In this document: one piece after another, positions 44,622-52,701 of the stretch
Position numbering within the stretch: the stretch's first letter is position 1
Layout: every line of letters begins with the position of its first letter
NCBI RefSeq assembly: GCF_018919385.1
Contig: NZ_JAHLMF010000002.1
Coordinates: 242,264-306,263, forward strand
Direction of reading: 5' to 3'
DNA from: Geomonas diazotrophica
GTDB lineage: Bacteria > Desulfobacterota > Desulfuromonadia > Geobacterales > Geobacteraceae
Length of the DNA: 64,000 bases
Translations under genes and position numbers: made by a program
Notes under the pieces: generated by a model
Database searches by the model: none
What the model was told of the DNA's origin: nothing
The model's input: only the letters and a program-made list of their open reading frames with translations

Positions 44622-44682
44622 GTCTCCTCCTGCTCATTCATGTGCCGAGGCCTGCGGCGGCAGCCTTTCGCGCGCCTCGCGG

Positions 44683-45702
44683 TCACTTGCCCCTCGGCTT
44701 CGCCGGCGTTTTCGAGGCCGGGTGCTGATTCTGCTGGCTGGCCCCCTCCCCCGTCCTGAAATTGCCGCCCGCCTCCCGGTCGCGGCGGACGATTGCCGCC
44801 ACCTCCGCATCGCTCAGATCCGGGTCCCTGCCGGCGTCGGCGACCACCCAAAGGCCGTCGCGCTGCTCGCACCTGATCACGAAGGCCCAGTGCCGGGACT
44901 GATCATCGGAAAGGATGATGTGCTGGACGGGCATCGACTCGGTGAGATTCGGGTCGACGGAAGGATCCTTGTCGTGTACCCGGAAGAACTGGGAAGCCGT
45001 GGCCGATTTGCCGAACAGCCGTTCCCGAAGCGCCATTGCCTGGTCCTTCGTGTAACGGACCCGGGTGGTTCGGTACAGGTCGTTCAGGGGGCCGCCGTTG
45101 GCCAGAGCCAGGATGTACTGGCTGGCGGCGCTCCCCGGTCCGTAGGCGGATCCTACCCGGCTTTCCGGCAATTCGGAAACAAAGGAGATCCGGTACGCAA
45201 CAGGCGTGGTGCTCTCGGTACTGAGCCTGACAAAGCCCCGCGGAACCTTCCGAATGCGGGCCAGGTCGGTGATGGAAATCATGGACGTCTCGATCAACTT
45301 GGCCCCGTTTTGCGGCGCGACGCTTTTGCGGGACCAGGGGCCGGGAGCCGAATCGTTGCCCGCTGCCCCGATGGCGTCCTCGATCAACAGCGGACCGGTC
45401 GATCCGATGCGGATGTAGCCGGGACCGTCTTCGGCAGCCAAGAGGTACCAGCTTTTCATGCCGGCCACGATCACGCCGTCCACGGGAGCGCCCCCGACAC
45501 TTAAAGCCTTGGCGGTGGCAAGCGAGTTGTTGGCGGTGGTAACTGCGAGCGTTTGGCCGGTCGCCCCCGCAGGAGTGACCGCTTCGTCCGCCTCGACCAG
45601 TATCCCCGGCTCCAGCCACCATGCCGTCACCGCACGTGCGGGTGGAGACAAGAAGAACGTGAGCGTAACCGCCATGACAACGTTGAGCATCCACTTATTC
45701 AT
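44683..45702 (-). CDS. Exported protein of unknown function
   Basis: 339 aa. Signal peptide MNKWMLNVVMAVTLTFFLSPPARA; cleavage after ARA. The mature part is beta-rich for the first about 130 residues (LLAAEDGPGYIRIGSTGPLLIED), with a later segment holding RTTRVRYTKDQAMALRERLFGKS and a C-terminal His/Asp-rich helix (VQHIILSDDQSRHWAFVIRCEQRDGLW), ending in a disordered tail. No recognisable family. Located in the periplasm or outer membrane. The 255-bp gap upstream holds no gene. Confidence 0.65.
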   Translation of the reverse strand: MNKWMLNVVMAVTLTFFLSPPARAVTAWWLEPGILVEADEAVTPAGATGQTLAVTTANNSLATAKALSVGGAPVDGVIVAGMKSWYLLAAEDGPGYIRIGSTGPLLIEDAIGAAGNDSAPGPWSRKSVAPQNGAKLIETSMISITDLARIRKVPRGFVRLSTESTTPVAYRISFVSELPESRVGSAYGPGSAASQYILALANGGPLNDLYRTTRVRYTKDQAMALRERLFGKSATASQFFRVHDKDPSVDPNLTESMPVQHIILSDDQSRHWAFVIRCEQRDGLWVVADAGRDPDLSDAEVAAIVRRDREAGGNFRTGEGASQQNQHPASKTPAKPRGK

Positions 45703-45957
45703 AATCCCCCCTTGGCATCACGCGCCGGCACGGAACGAGTTCTCCCCCCCTTCGGCAGGCGCAGCATACCACGCTTCGTTAATCACTATCAATGTAAATA
45801 TGTGAACTCGCCCCCCGTTCATCGTCTCTGCGAGGGAGCCGAGGCGTGGCCGACCGCTCGGCACAATGCGGGAAATCGTCTGCGTGGACATGGTCTCCAT
45901 GCCGGATATACTTGCCGCGTTCTCTGCCGCGCACTCAAACCAGCCCGGGAGGTGTCT

Positions 45958-47124
45958 ATGAACTGCAAGAGAGCTTCACGGCGAACGGCTGCCGTGCTCT
46001 GTACCATCGCCGTTTCGCTCTGCTTTGCCGTCTGCGCCGTTAGCTGTCATGCCGCGTCATCCGCCAGCGCCATTTTCCCCGCCAAACTCGTCCTGACGCC
46101 GGTGGTCGAGGGGCTCAAACAGCCCACCGCCATCGTCAGCGCCAGAGACGGCAGCAAGCGGCTCTTCGTCCTCGAGCAACAGGGCAGGATCAGGATCATC
46201 CGCAACGGGACCCTCGACCCCGTCCCGTTTCTGGACATCACCTCCCTGGTGAAGTCCGGGGGCGAGCGGGGGCTGCTCGGCCTCGCCTTCCCCCCCGACT
46301 TCGCCACCAGGAAAACCTTCTACGTCGACTACACCAACAGGACCGGCATCGGCAACACGGTGATCGCCAGCTTCAAGGCGGGCGAAAAGCCCGACGTCGC
46401 CGATCCCGCCAGTCGGAAACAACTCCTCACCATCGTCCAGCCCTACGCCAACCACAACGGAGGCCAGCTCGCCTTCGGGCCCGACGGCATGCTCTACATC
46501 GGCATGGGGGACGGCGGCAGCGGCGGCGACCCCCACGGCAACGGGCAGCGGCTCGACACCCTGCTCGGCAAGATACTGCGCATCGACGTGAGCTCGGACA
46601 CGGCTCCCTACCGGCTGCCGAAAAATCCCTTCGGCAACGAGATCTGGGCCTACGGCCTGCGCAACCCCTGGCGCTTCTCCTTCGACCGCGGCACCGGCGA
46701 CCTCTACATCGCCGACGTCGGGCAGGACGAGGTGGAGGAGATCGACTTCCAGCCCGCCGGCTCCGGGGCCGGCGCCAACTACGGCTGGAACGTCATGGAG
46801 GGGGATCGCTGCTTCAAGAGTCCCAACTGCAAGAAGACAGCCCTCACCCTCCCCGTCGCCGTCTACCGGCATGGCCATGGGGACTGCTCGGTTACCGGCG
46901 GTTACGTCTATCGCGGCAAGATCGAGGCCCTGCGCGGCATCTACCTGTACGGGGATTTCTGCAGCGGCCGCATCTGGGGGCTGCGCAGGGTCGGCGGGAA
47001 GTGGCAGACCAGGCTCTTGATCGACACCCCATACGCCATCTCCACCTTCGGTGAGGATGATGACGGCGAAGTCTACCTCGCCGACTACGGCAGCGGCACC
47101 ATCTTCCGCATCGGAGAAAGATGA
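45958..47124 (+). CDS. PQQ-dependent soluble aldose dehydrogenase-like protein
   Basis: 388 aa from the ATG at 45958 (GGGAGG upstream). Signal peptide, then a six-bladed glucose/sorbosone dehydrogenase (GSDH) propeller. Catalytic/PQQ-pocket markers: YANHNGGQLAFGPDGMLYIGMGDGGSGGDP (base His in NHNGG), GLRNPWRFSFDRGTGDLYIADVGQDEVEEID and GYVYRG. A periplasmic enzyme that oxidises aldoses with PQQ; whether the organism makes PQQ cannot be seen here. Monocistronic. Confidence 0.9.
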   Translation: MNCKRASRRTAAVLCTIAVSLCFAVCAVSCHAASSASAIFPAKLVLTPVVEGLKQPTAIVSARDGSKRLFVLEQQGRIRIIRNGTLDPVPFLDITSLVKSGGERGLLGLAFPPDFATRKTFYVDYTNRTGIGNTVIASFKAGEKPDVADPASRKQLLTIVQPYANHNGGQLAFGPDGMLYIGMGDGGSGGDPHGNGQRLDTLLGKILRIDVSSDTAPYRLPKNPFGNEIWAYGLRNPWRFSFDRGTGDLYIADVGQDEVEEIDFQPAGSGAGANYGWNVMEGDRCFKSPNCKKTALTLPVAVYRHGHGDCSVTGGYVYRGKIEALRGIYLYGDFCSGRIWGLRRVGGKWQTRLLIDTPYAISTFGEDDDGEVYLADYGSGTIFRIGER

Positions 47125-47154
47125 CCGCCGTCACGGAACAGCGGACAACCGACC

Positions 47155-47182
47155 TTGCATGAAAGTTATAATAGGTTATAAT
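47155..47182 (+). promoter_or_regulatory. Promoter with direct repeat at the antitoxin-like gene
   Basis: TTGCAT at 47155-47160, 16-nt spacer, TATAAT at 47177-47182. GTTATAAT is repeated 10 bp apart (second copy overlapping the -10), an arrangement suiting autorepression by the XRE protein encoded next. Confidence 0.65.
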
Positions 47183-47245
47183 ATTTGGAAGTGGTTTGCC
47201 GGCCCAAGCCGGTCAGGCAGGGCATCGAAGAGATAAGGAAACGAG

Positions 47246-47593
47246 ATGAGCGAACACACTGAGTACCAGATCATAGAACACGCTGGACAGCCGGCGTTCG
47301 TTCTGGTTCCCTGGGAAGAATTCCAACGCATTCGCCCCATTTTAGAGGCGGGGAAAGCACAGAGCGCCGGAATCCCTCAGGCCGTGGTCGAAGCCCATGT
47401 CCTGCACGACATGTCCCTCATCAAGGCTTGGCGGGAAGAACTTGGCCTGACCCAGGACGAGCTCGCCAGACGGCTCAACGTGTCGCAAGCCGCCGTCGCC
47501 AAGTTCGAACAACCGAACGCACGTCCACGTATGGCAACGCTGAGAAAGATTGCCGTCGCACTGGGAATCACCATAGAACAGCTGCACATCTGA
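47246..47593 (+). CDS. Antitoxin-like XRE regulator, apparently without a toxin
   Basis: 115 aa. N-terminal half (YQIIEHAGQPAFVLVPWEEFQRIRP) resembles the neutralising region of Phd/MqsA-like antitoxins, C-terminal half is a helix-turn-helix XRE domain (LIKAWREELGLTQDELARRLNVSQAAVAKFEQPNARP). Such proteins are usually the antitoxin of a type II pair and repress their operon, here probably through the GTTATAAT repeats. No toxin ORF lies between 47125 and 47245 or immediately downstream, so this is an orphan regulator or remnant. AAGGAAACG precedes the start. Confidence 0.8.
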   Translation: MSEHTEYQIIEHAGQPAFVLVPWEEFQRIRPILEAGKAQSAGIPQAVVEAHVLHDMSLIKAWREELGLTQDELARRLNVSQAAVAKFEQPNARPRMATLRKIAVALGITIEQLHI

Positions 47594-47627
47594 CCGCACC
47601 CCATCCACAAATGCTTCGGAGCCCCTG

Positions 47628-48518
47628 ATGTCCCTGCGCAGCCTTCGCATCCTCACCGCCATCGCCAGCAAAGGAAGTTTCGCCGCGGCGGCGGAACAAC
47701 TCTGCCTGACCCAATCGGCCATCAGCCTGCAGATGAAAAACCTGGAAGAAGAACTGGGCGTGCCGCTCTTCGAGCGAACCGGCAGGGGCACCAGGCTGAA
47801 CCTGAACGGGAAGCTGGTCGTGCAACGGGCCCGGGAGATCCTCGACCTCTACGACGGCATCAAGAGCGAGCTCTCCCCGTCGGGCGCCATCAAGGGGGTG
47901 CTGACCCTGGGTGCTGTCCCCACGGTAATCACCGGGCCGCTCCCCCCCGTGCTGGGACGCCTGCGCCAGGATCACCAGGAGATGCAGGTGCGGCTCGTCT
48001 CCGGCCTGTCGGCGGAACTGGTGCGGCAGGTCGAGGAGGGGGACCTCGACGCGGCCCTGACCACCGAGCCGCCGTTTTCCGTCCCTGAGCAGTTCCAGTG
48101 GCGGGTGTACGACGAGGAGCCGTTCTTCGTGGTCGCCCCCAAGGGGGGCGAAGTCGCCACGGTCGCCGAGCTCTTCGCGGCGTATCCCTTCGTCCGCTTC
48201 GACAAGACGGCCTGGGCGGGCGCCCTCGTCGACGGACAGCTGCTGGCGCAGGGGATCCGCCCGCGCGAGGTGATGGAGTTCGATTCGCTGGAAGCGGCGA
48301 TGAGCCTGGTGGAAGAGGGGCTGGGGATCGCCGTGATGCCGCTGAACCGGCTACGGCTCAGGGAGGCGAAAAGGCATTTCACGCTGACCCCGTTCGGCAC
48401 TCCCCAGTTGGCCAGGAGGGTCGGCATGTACCAGAAACGCCACCATCCGCGCCTTGCGCTCACCCAACTGGTGCTGGACGAGCTCCGCCGCGCGTGCGGT
48501 TACTTTAAAAAAACTTGA
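47628..48518 (+). CDS. LysR-family transcriptional regulator
   Basis: 296 aa. N-terminal winged HTH (SLRILTAIASKGSFAAAAEQLCLTQSAISLQMKNLEEELGVPLFERTGRG) and a periplasmic-binding-type effector domain (about 90-290). GGAG precedes the ATG. Unusual in being co-directional with its likely target, the AEC transporter 82 bp downstream, rather than divergent. Effector unknown. Function as regulator of that transporter is inferred from proximity. Confidence 0.9.
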   Translation: MSLRSLRILTAIASKGSFAAAAEQLCLTQSAISLQMKNLEEELGVPLFERTGRGTRLNLNGKLVVQRAREILDLYDGIKSELSPSGAIKGVLTLGAVPTVITGPLPPVLGRLRQDHQEMQVRLVSGLSAELVRQVEEGDLDAALTTEPPFSVPEQFQWRVYDEEPFFVVAPKGGEVATVAELFAAYPFVRFDKTAWAGALVDGQLLAQGIRPREVMEFDSLEAAMSLVEEGLGIAVMPLNRLRLREAKRHFTLTPFGTPQLARRVGMYQKRHHPRLALTQLVLDELRRACGYFKKT

Positions 48519-48600
48519 GCGTCGCGCAAGTATTATGAACTTTTTCGCCATGTGACACCCGTGCTACTCTCTATCCACTGCGATGCAGAAGGAGAGTAGC

Positions 48601-49521
48601 TTGATCACCATAGCAAACGCCCTCACCCCCGTGCTCTCCCTGATACTGGTCGGCTTCCTGATCAGGCGCAGCGAGTTCCTTTCCCCTTCCTTCTGGCCCT
48701 CGGCAGAGCGGCTCACCTACTTCCTGCTGATGCCCGCCGCCCTCATCCACAGCCTCGCCGGCAAGAAAATCGGTTCACTCCCCTGGTTCGGCATCCTCCT
48801 TACCGTCGAGGGGGTCGTTGCCGCCAGTGCGCTCCTGGTCATCCTGTGGGGCGCCGCCAACCGGCGCATGGGAGGGGGCGTGTTCACCTCGCTGTTCCAG
48901 GGGGGCGTCCGTTTCAACACCTTCGTGGCCCTGGCCCTGGCCGAAAGCCTGTTCGGCAAGGACGGCCTCTTCCTCGCGGCCCTGGGCGCGGGGTTCATGA
49001 TCGTGCTCATCAACGTGCTCTGCGTCTCCGCCTTCTCGTTGACCGTCGGCAGCGGCGGAGGGCTCGACCTGCGACGCCTGGCGGCCGACCTCGTGCGCAA
49101 CCCGCTCATCATCGGCTGCCTGGTGGGGATAGGCGTCAACGCCTCGGGGTGGCAGCTCCCGGCCGCGGTGGACGGAACAGTGGCGTTGGCTGGGAAAGCG
49201 GCCTTCCCGGTGGGACTCATGGCCGTGGGGGCGGCTTACCGGGCAGGGAACCTGGCCCGGCACTGGCAACCGCTGTTGGTGAGCTGCGGCATCCAGTTTC
49301 TCTGCAAGCCGGTGCTCGCCTGGTCGCTCGCCACGGCAACCGGCCTGACCGGCGCGGCGGCCGGGGCTGTGCTGCTGCTTTTCAGCGTCCCCACGTCGCC
49401 CGCCTCCTACATCCTCTCCCGCCAGATGGGTGGCGACCACGACAGCATGGCCTCCATCATCACCGCGCAGACCTGCCTCTCCTTCTTCACGCTCCCTGTC
49501 ACGGTGTGGGTGCTGCTCTGA
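48601..49521 (+). CDS. AEC-family transporter
   Basis: 306 aa with about ten hydrophobic segments. A TTG start at 48601 (AAGGAG 6 nt upstream) is preferred over the ATG at 48583 that has no ribosome site. Signature elements of the auxin-efflux-carrier family: ANALTPVLSLILVGFLIRRSEFLSPSFWPSAERLTYFLLMPAALIHSLA and PTSPASYILSRQMGGD with the broken-helix PxS region. Bacterial AEC proteins carry malonate, malate and other carboxylates or act in efflux. Inner membrane. Substrate unknown. Confidence 0.85.
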   Translation: MITIANALTPVLSLILVGFLIRRSEFLSPSFWPSAERLTYFLLMPAALIHSLAGKKIGSLPWFGILLTVEGVVAASALLVILWGAANRRMGGGVFTSLFQGGVRFNTFVALALAESLFGKDGLFLAALGAGFMIVLINVLCVSAFSLTVGSGGGLDLRRLAADLVRNPLIIGCLVGIGVNASGWQLPAAVDGTVALAGKAAFPVGLMAVGAAYRAGNLARHWQPLLVSCGIQFLCKPVLAWSLATATGLTGAAAGAVLLLFSVPTSPASYILSRQMGGDHDSMASIITAQTCLSFFTLPVTVWVLL

Positions 49522-49730
49522 GCCATCCGCACCGGCTCTGCCTCTGTTTCCCCCCTCCTCATCGCTAATCCGCAAAGCATTGATTCCCACCTATTGATTC
49601 AAGATAGACAAAAATGATCCGATACGCTCTGAAAGAGTAAAACTTTTACTTTCATATCCGGCGCAGCTGTCGCTCTCTTTGTCCAGGATGGGACCTGCCG
49701 GTGCCAATAAAAGCAGTTTCGGCGGTTACT

Positions 49731-51086
49731 ATGACAGAATCACGGGTGTTACTAGTCGACGATGATCCCATTTCCCTCGCGATCATCGAAAAGCAGCTGG
49801 CAAGCCAGGGAATGAGCGCCCTCACCGCGGCAAGCGGGCAGGAGGGACTGGCCTTGCTGGCAAAGGAAAAGGTGGCCCTGGTAATCTCCGACCTGGTCAT
49901 GCCGGAGATGGACGGCATCGCCTTCATGCACGCGGCCAGGGAGCGGTTTCCTTCCCTCACCTTCATCATGCTCACCGCAGCCGGCAGTATCGAGTCCGCG
50001 GTGGCGGCGATGAAGGAAGGGGCCTTCGACTACCTGGAGAAACCGTGCAAGGGGGACGCCTTTCAACTCGCGATACGACGGGCGCTGGAATTCGGCCGCC
50101 TCTCGGGGCAAAACGCCCAGCTTCTGGAACATTTTCAGGAGAAGTTCAGCTTCCAGAACATCGTGACCCAATCGCCGGTCTTTCGGCGCGTGCTGGAAGT
50201 GGCGGGGAAGGCCGCCGCCTCCCCGCGCACCACCATCTGCCTGACCGGCGAGAGCGGCACCGGAAAGGAGGTGCTCGCCAAGGCGATACACTGCACCTCC
50301 GGCGCCCTGCCGGGGACCTTCGTGGCGGTGAACTGCGCCGCCATACCCGAGGCTTTGCTGGAGAGCGAGCTGTTCGGCCATGTCAGGGGCGCCTTCACCG
50401 GCGCGGACCGGGACCGGGAGGGAAAGTTCTCCCTGGCGCAGGGGGGAACGGTGCTGCTCGACGAGATCGGCGACATGCCGCCCAGCCTGCAGGCCAAGCT
50501 GCTACGCGTCCTCGAGGAGCGCAGCTTCGAAAAGATAGGCTCCAACAAGGCAATTCCTGCCGACTTCCGGATCATCGCCGCCACCCACCGGGACTTGGCC
50601 GAGATGGTGCGCAAGGGGGAGTTCCGCGAGGACCTGTACCACAGGATCAACGTGGTCCCGCTCATAATCCCCCCCTTGCGCGAGCGCAGGGAAGACATCC
50701 CGCTGCTGGTCGACTTTTTCATCAACCTCTTCAGGCAGCACCAGGGCAAGGCCCTGCCGGGCGTCTCCAGGAAGGCCCTGGGGGTGATGATGGAGTACTC
50801 GTGGCCGGGCAACATCCGCGAGCTGAGAAACGTTCTGGAGTACGCGACCATCCTGGTCTCCAACGAACTGATCCGGCCGGAACACCTGAGGCTCGCCGGC
50901 AGCGATGCCCAAAGCCGCCCGGACCCGGGTGTGATGGTGGAATACCACCTGCAGCTCCCCCCCGACGAGCTGTCCCTGCGTGCCATCACGGACCGGGTGC
51001 TGACACTGACGCTGGAGCGCTGCGGCGGCAACAAGTCGCGGGCGGCGGAGCTGCTCAAGGTGAACCGCAAGATGTTCTACAGCTAA
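49731..51086 (+). CDS. NtrC-family response regulator (REC-AAA+-HTH)
   Basis: 451 aa from the ATG at 49731 (MTESRVLLVDDD); a GTG 30 bp upstream is possible. Receiver with acceptor Asp in LVISDLVMPEMDG; AAA+ domain with Walker A GESGTGKE, the sigma-54 contact loop GAFTGA, Walker B LLDEIGD and R-finger region. C-terminal Fis-type HTH ends very soon after the recognition helix (SRAAELLKVNRKMFYS), a little shorter than in most homologues. It would activate a sigma-54 promoter; no clear target site is seen, though the next operon is a candidate. Confidence 0.92.
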   Translation: MTESRVLLVDDDPISLAIIEKQLASQGMSALTAASGQEGLALLAKEKVALVISDLVMPEMDGIAFMHAARERFPSLTFIMLTAAGSIESAVAAMKEGAFDYLEKPCKGDAFQLAIRRALEFGRLSGQNAQLLEHFQEKFSFQNIVTQSPVFRRVLEVAGKAAASPRTTICLTGESGTGKEVLAKAIHCTSGALPGTFVAVNCAAIPEALLESELFGHVRGAFTGADRDREGKFSLAQGGTVLLDEIGDMPPSLQAKLLRVLEERSFEKIGSNKAIPADFRIIAATHRDLAEMVRKGEFREDLYHRINVVPLIIPPLRERREDIPLLVDFFINLFRQHQGKALPGVSRKALGVMMEYSWPGNIRELRNVLEYATILVSNELIRPEHLRLAGSDAQSRPDPGVMVEYHLQLPPDELSLRAITDRVLTLTLERCGGNKSRAAELLKVNRKMFYS

Positions 51087-51289
51087 AGCCGGTGCACGCT
51101 TCGCCCGGAAAGCCCGGTCTGTCCCGATTGCGCCCACCTTGTCCGCAAAAAGGCCACTGCGCGCGGGCCAATTCCCGTCAACCTGCCGGAAAATGCCGTC
51201 CCGATTCTTTGGCACTCTATGTGTAAATGCCTTTTCCGGCGATCGGGCAATCGCCGCGAGAATCGCAGCACAGGGTTAAGGGAGGAAGG

Positions 51290-51496
51290 ATGTCGCAAGA
51301 ATCAGTGGAAAAGTTTCTGGGGCGTCTCATCACGGACGACAACTTTCGGCGGCAGGCAACGGCCTCGTTGGAACGCGCCGCCCTGCAGGCGGGGCTGATC
51401 ATGTCCGCCGCGGAAATCACAGCGTTGCAGCGCCTGGATCTCGACCTGCTGGCCGCCCTGGCCGACTCTGTCGACGACAGCGTGCTGAGAAGTTAG
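51290..51496 (+). CDS. Os1348/NHLP-clan small protein
   Basis: 68 aa from the ATG at 51290 (GGGAGG upstream). The sequence SQESVEKFLGRLITDDNFRRQA ... LQAGLIMSAAEITALQRLD matches the nitrile-hydratase-leader-peptide (NHLP) fold as in Os1348-like proteins, which serve as leader parts of modified peptides or as stand-alone NHLP proteins. The C-terminus (LLAALADSVDDSVLRS) has no Cys, Thr or Ser-rich core, so a RiPP precursor is doubtful. It sits 10 bp before an HD-GYP regulator, suggesting a signalling partner. Function unknown. Confidence 0.75.
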   Translation: MSQESVEKFLGRLITDDNFRRQATASLERAALQAGLIMSAAEITALQRLDLDLLAALADSVDDSVLRS

Positions 51497-51506
51497 GGAG
51501 ACGAAG

Positions 51507-52607
51507 ATGTTCGAAAACGTACGGGTGATCCTGGCGGAAAATGATCCCCTCAACCTCGGCATGCTCGAGCAGATGCTGCAGCAGTTCGAATGCACGCTGA
51601 TCAAGGCCGGCAACGGTCAGGAGGTCATCGATGCCATCTCGGCCCACCCCCAGGTGGACCTGGTCGTCATGGACCTGAACATGCCGGTATTGGACGGTTA
51701 CGAGGTGCTGCGCCGGATCAAGCAGGACGTGCACTGGCACGACATTCCGGTGGTCATGGCGACCGCGGACGGCGAGGAGGTGGCAGCCGTGCTGGAACTG
51801 GGCGCCAACGACTTCCTCGCCAAGCCGTTCAACCTCTGCGAACTGCGCCACCGGGTCATGAACCAGATCCGGAACAAGAGGCTCGCGGACTTTGCCAGCA
51901 ACACCAACGCCGTCCTTGAGATGGAAGTGGCCAAAAGAACCGCGGCCCTGCAGCAGGCGCTGGCCAGGGCCCTGCAGAGCGAGTACGAGATCTCGCTGCG
52001 CCTGGGCCGGGCGGCCGAGTTCAGGGACCAGGAGACCGGATCACACCTCAAGTGCATCAGCCAGCTTTCCAAGCGCCTGGCCCAGCTGGCCCGCATCCCC
52101 GGCGAGGAGTGCGATCTTCTCTACTTCGCCTCGCTGCTGCACGACGTGGGAAAGATCGGCATCCCCGACGCCATACTGCTCAAGCCGGGCAAGCTCTTGC
52201 CGGACGAGTTCGAAACCATGAAGGAGCACACGGTGATCGGCGGGAAGATCATGTCCGGGGCGAGGGACTACCCGGTCATCGAGGCAGGCAGGATCATCGC
52301 GCTGCAGCACCACGAGAAATGGGACGGCACCGGCTACCCCTACGGCCTGAAGGGGGAGGAAATCCACATCTTCGCCCGGGTGGTTTCCATCGTGGACGTG
52401 TTCGATGCCCTCTTGACCGAGAGGGTCTACAAGAGGGCCTTCACCGTGGAAGAGACCACCGCGATCATGATGGACGAAAGCGGCAAGGCCTTCGACCCGC
52501 AACTGCTCGAGCTATTCTTCGAGCATGTCGACGAATTCCTGGCCCTCCAGGGAAGGATCCACGCCGACGCGGTTTCGGTCACGAGCATCACCGACATCAT
52601 CCGCTAG
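51507..52607 (+). CDS. Response regulator with HD-GYP domain (c-di-GMP phosphodiesterase)
   Basis: 366 aa. Receiver domain (1-120, acceptor Asp in LVVMDLNMP), coiled linker, then HD-GYP: LLHDVGKIGIPD (HD) and HHEKWDGTGYPYGLKGEEI (HHExxDGxGYP). It hydrolyses c-di-GMP (or cGAMP in some members) when phosphorylated. The acceptor pocket reads ILAENDP where DDD-type residues are usual, though the acceptor Asp is intact. AGGGAG precedes the ATG; likely one transcript with the NHLP-like protein. Note that the window also has a cGAMP-responsive riboswitch, so phosphodiesterases are relevant. Confidence 0.93.
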   Translation: MFENVRVILAENDPLNLGMLEQMLQQFECTLIKAGNGQEVIDAISAHPQVDLVVMDLNMPVLDGYEVLRRIKQDVHWHDIPVVMATADGEEVAAVLELGANDFLAKPFNLCELRHRVMNQIRNKRLADFASNTNAVLEMEVAKRTAALQQALARALQSEYEISLRLGRAAEFRDQETGSHLKCISQLSKRLAQLARIPGEECDLLYFASLLHDVGKIGIPDAILLKPGKLLPDEFETMKEHTVIGGKIMSGARDYPVIEAGRIIALQHHEKWDGTGYPYGLKGEEIHIFARVVSIVDVFDALLTERVYKRAFTVEETTAIMMDESGKAFDPQLLELFFEHVDEFLALQGRIHADAVSVTSITDIIR

Positions 52608-52701
52608 CCCCTCCTCGCCCCACCGGTGCAGAGTAGCCCCGAAGGCGCAGGCTTCGCCCCCCCCCTTTCATTGCTCCCCCCGAAACATCACCGAGAGCCG
52701 G

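Noticed and set aside
44383..45504. 373-aa plus-strand frame
   Set aside because: Antisense to the exported protein of 44683-45702, no domain.
51209..51225. TTGGCAC-N5-GTGTA as a sigma-54 promoter before the NHLP-like gene
   Set aside because: The -12 dinucleotide is GT instead of GC, so it fails the invariant element; kept as a weak possibility only.
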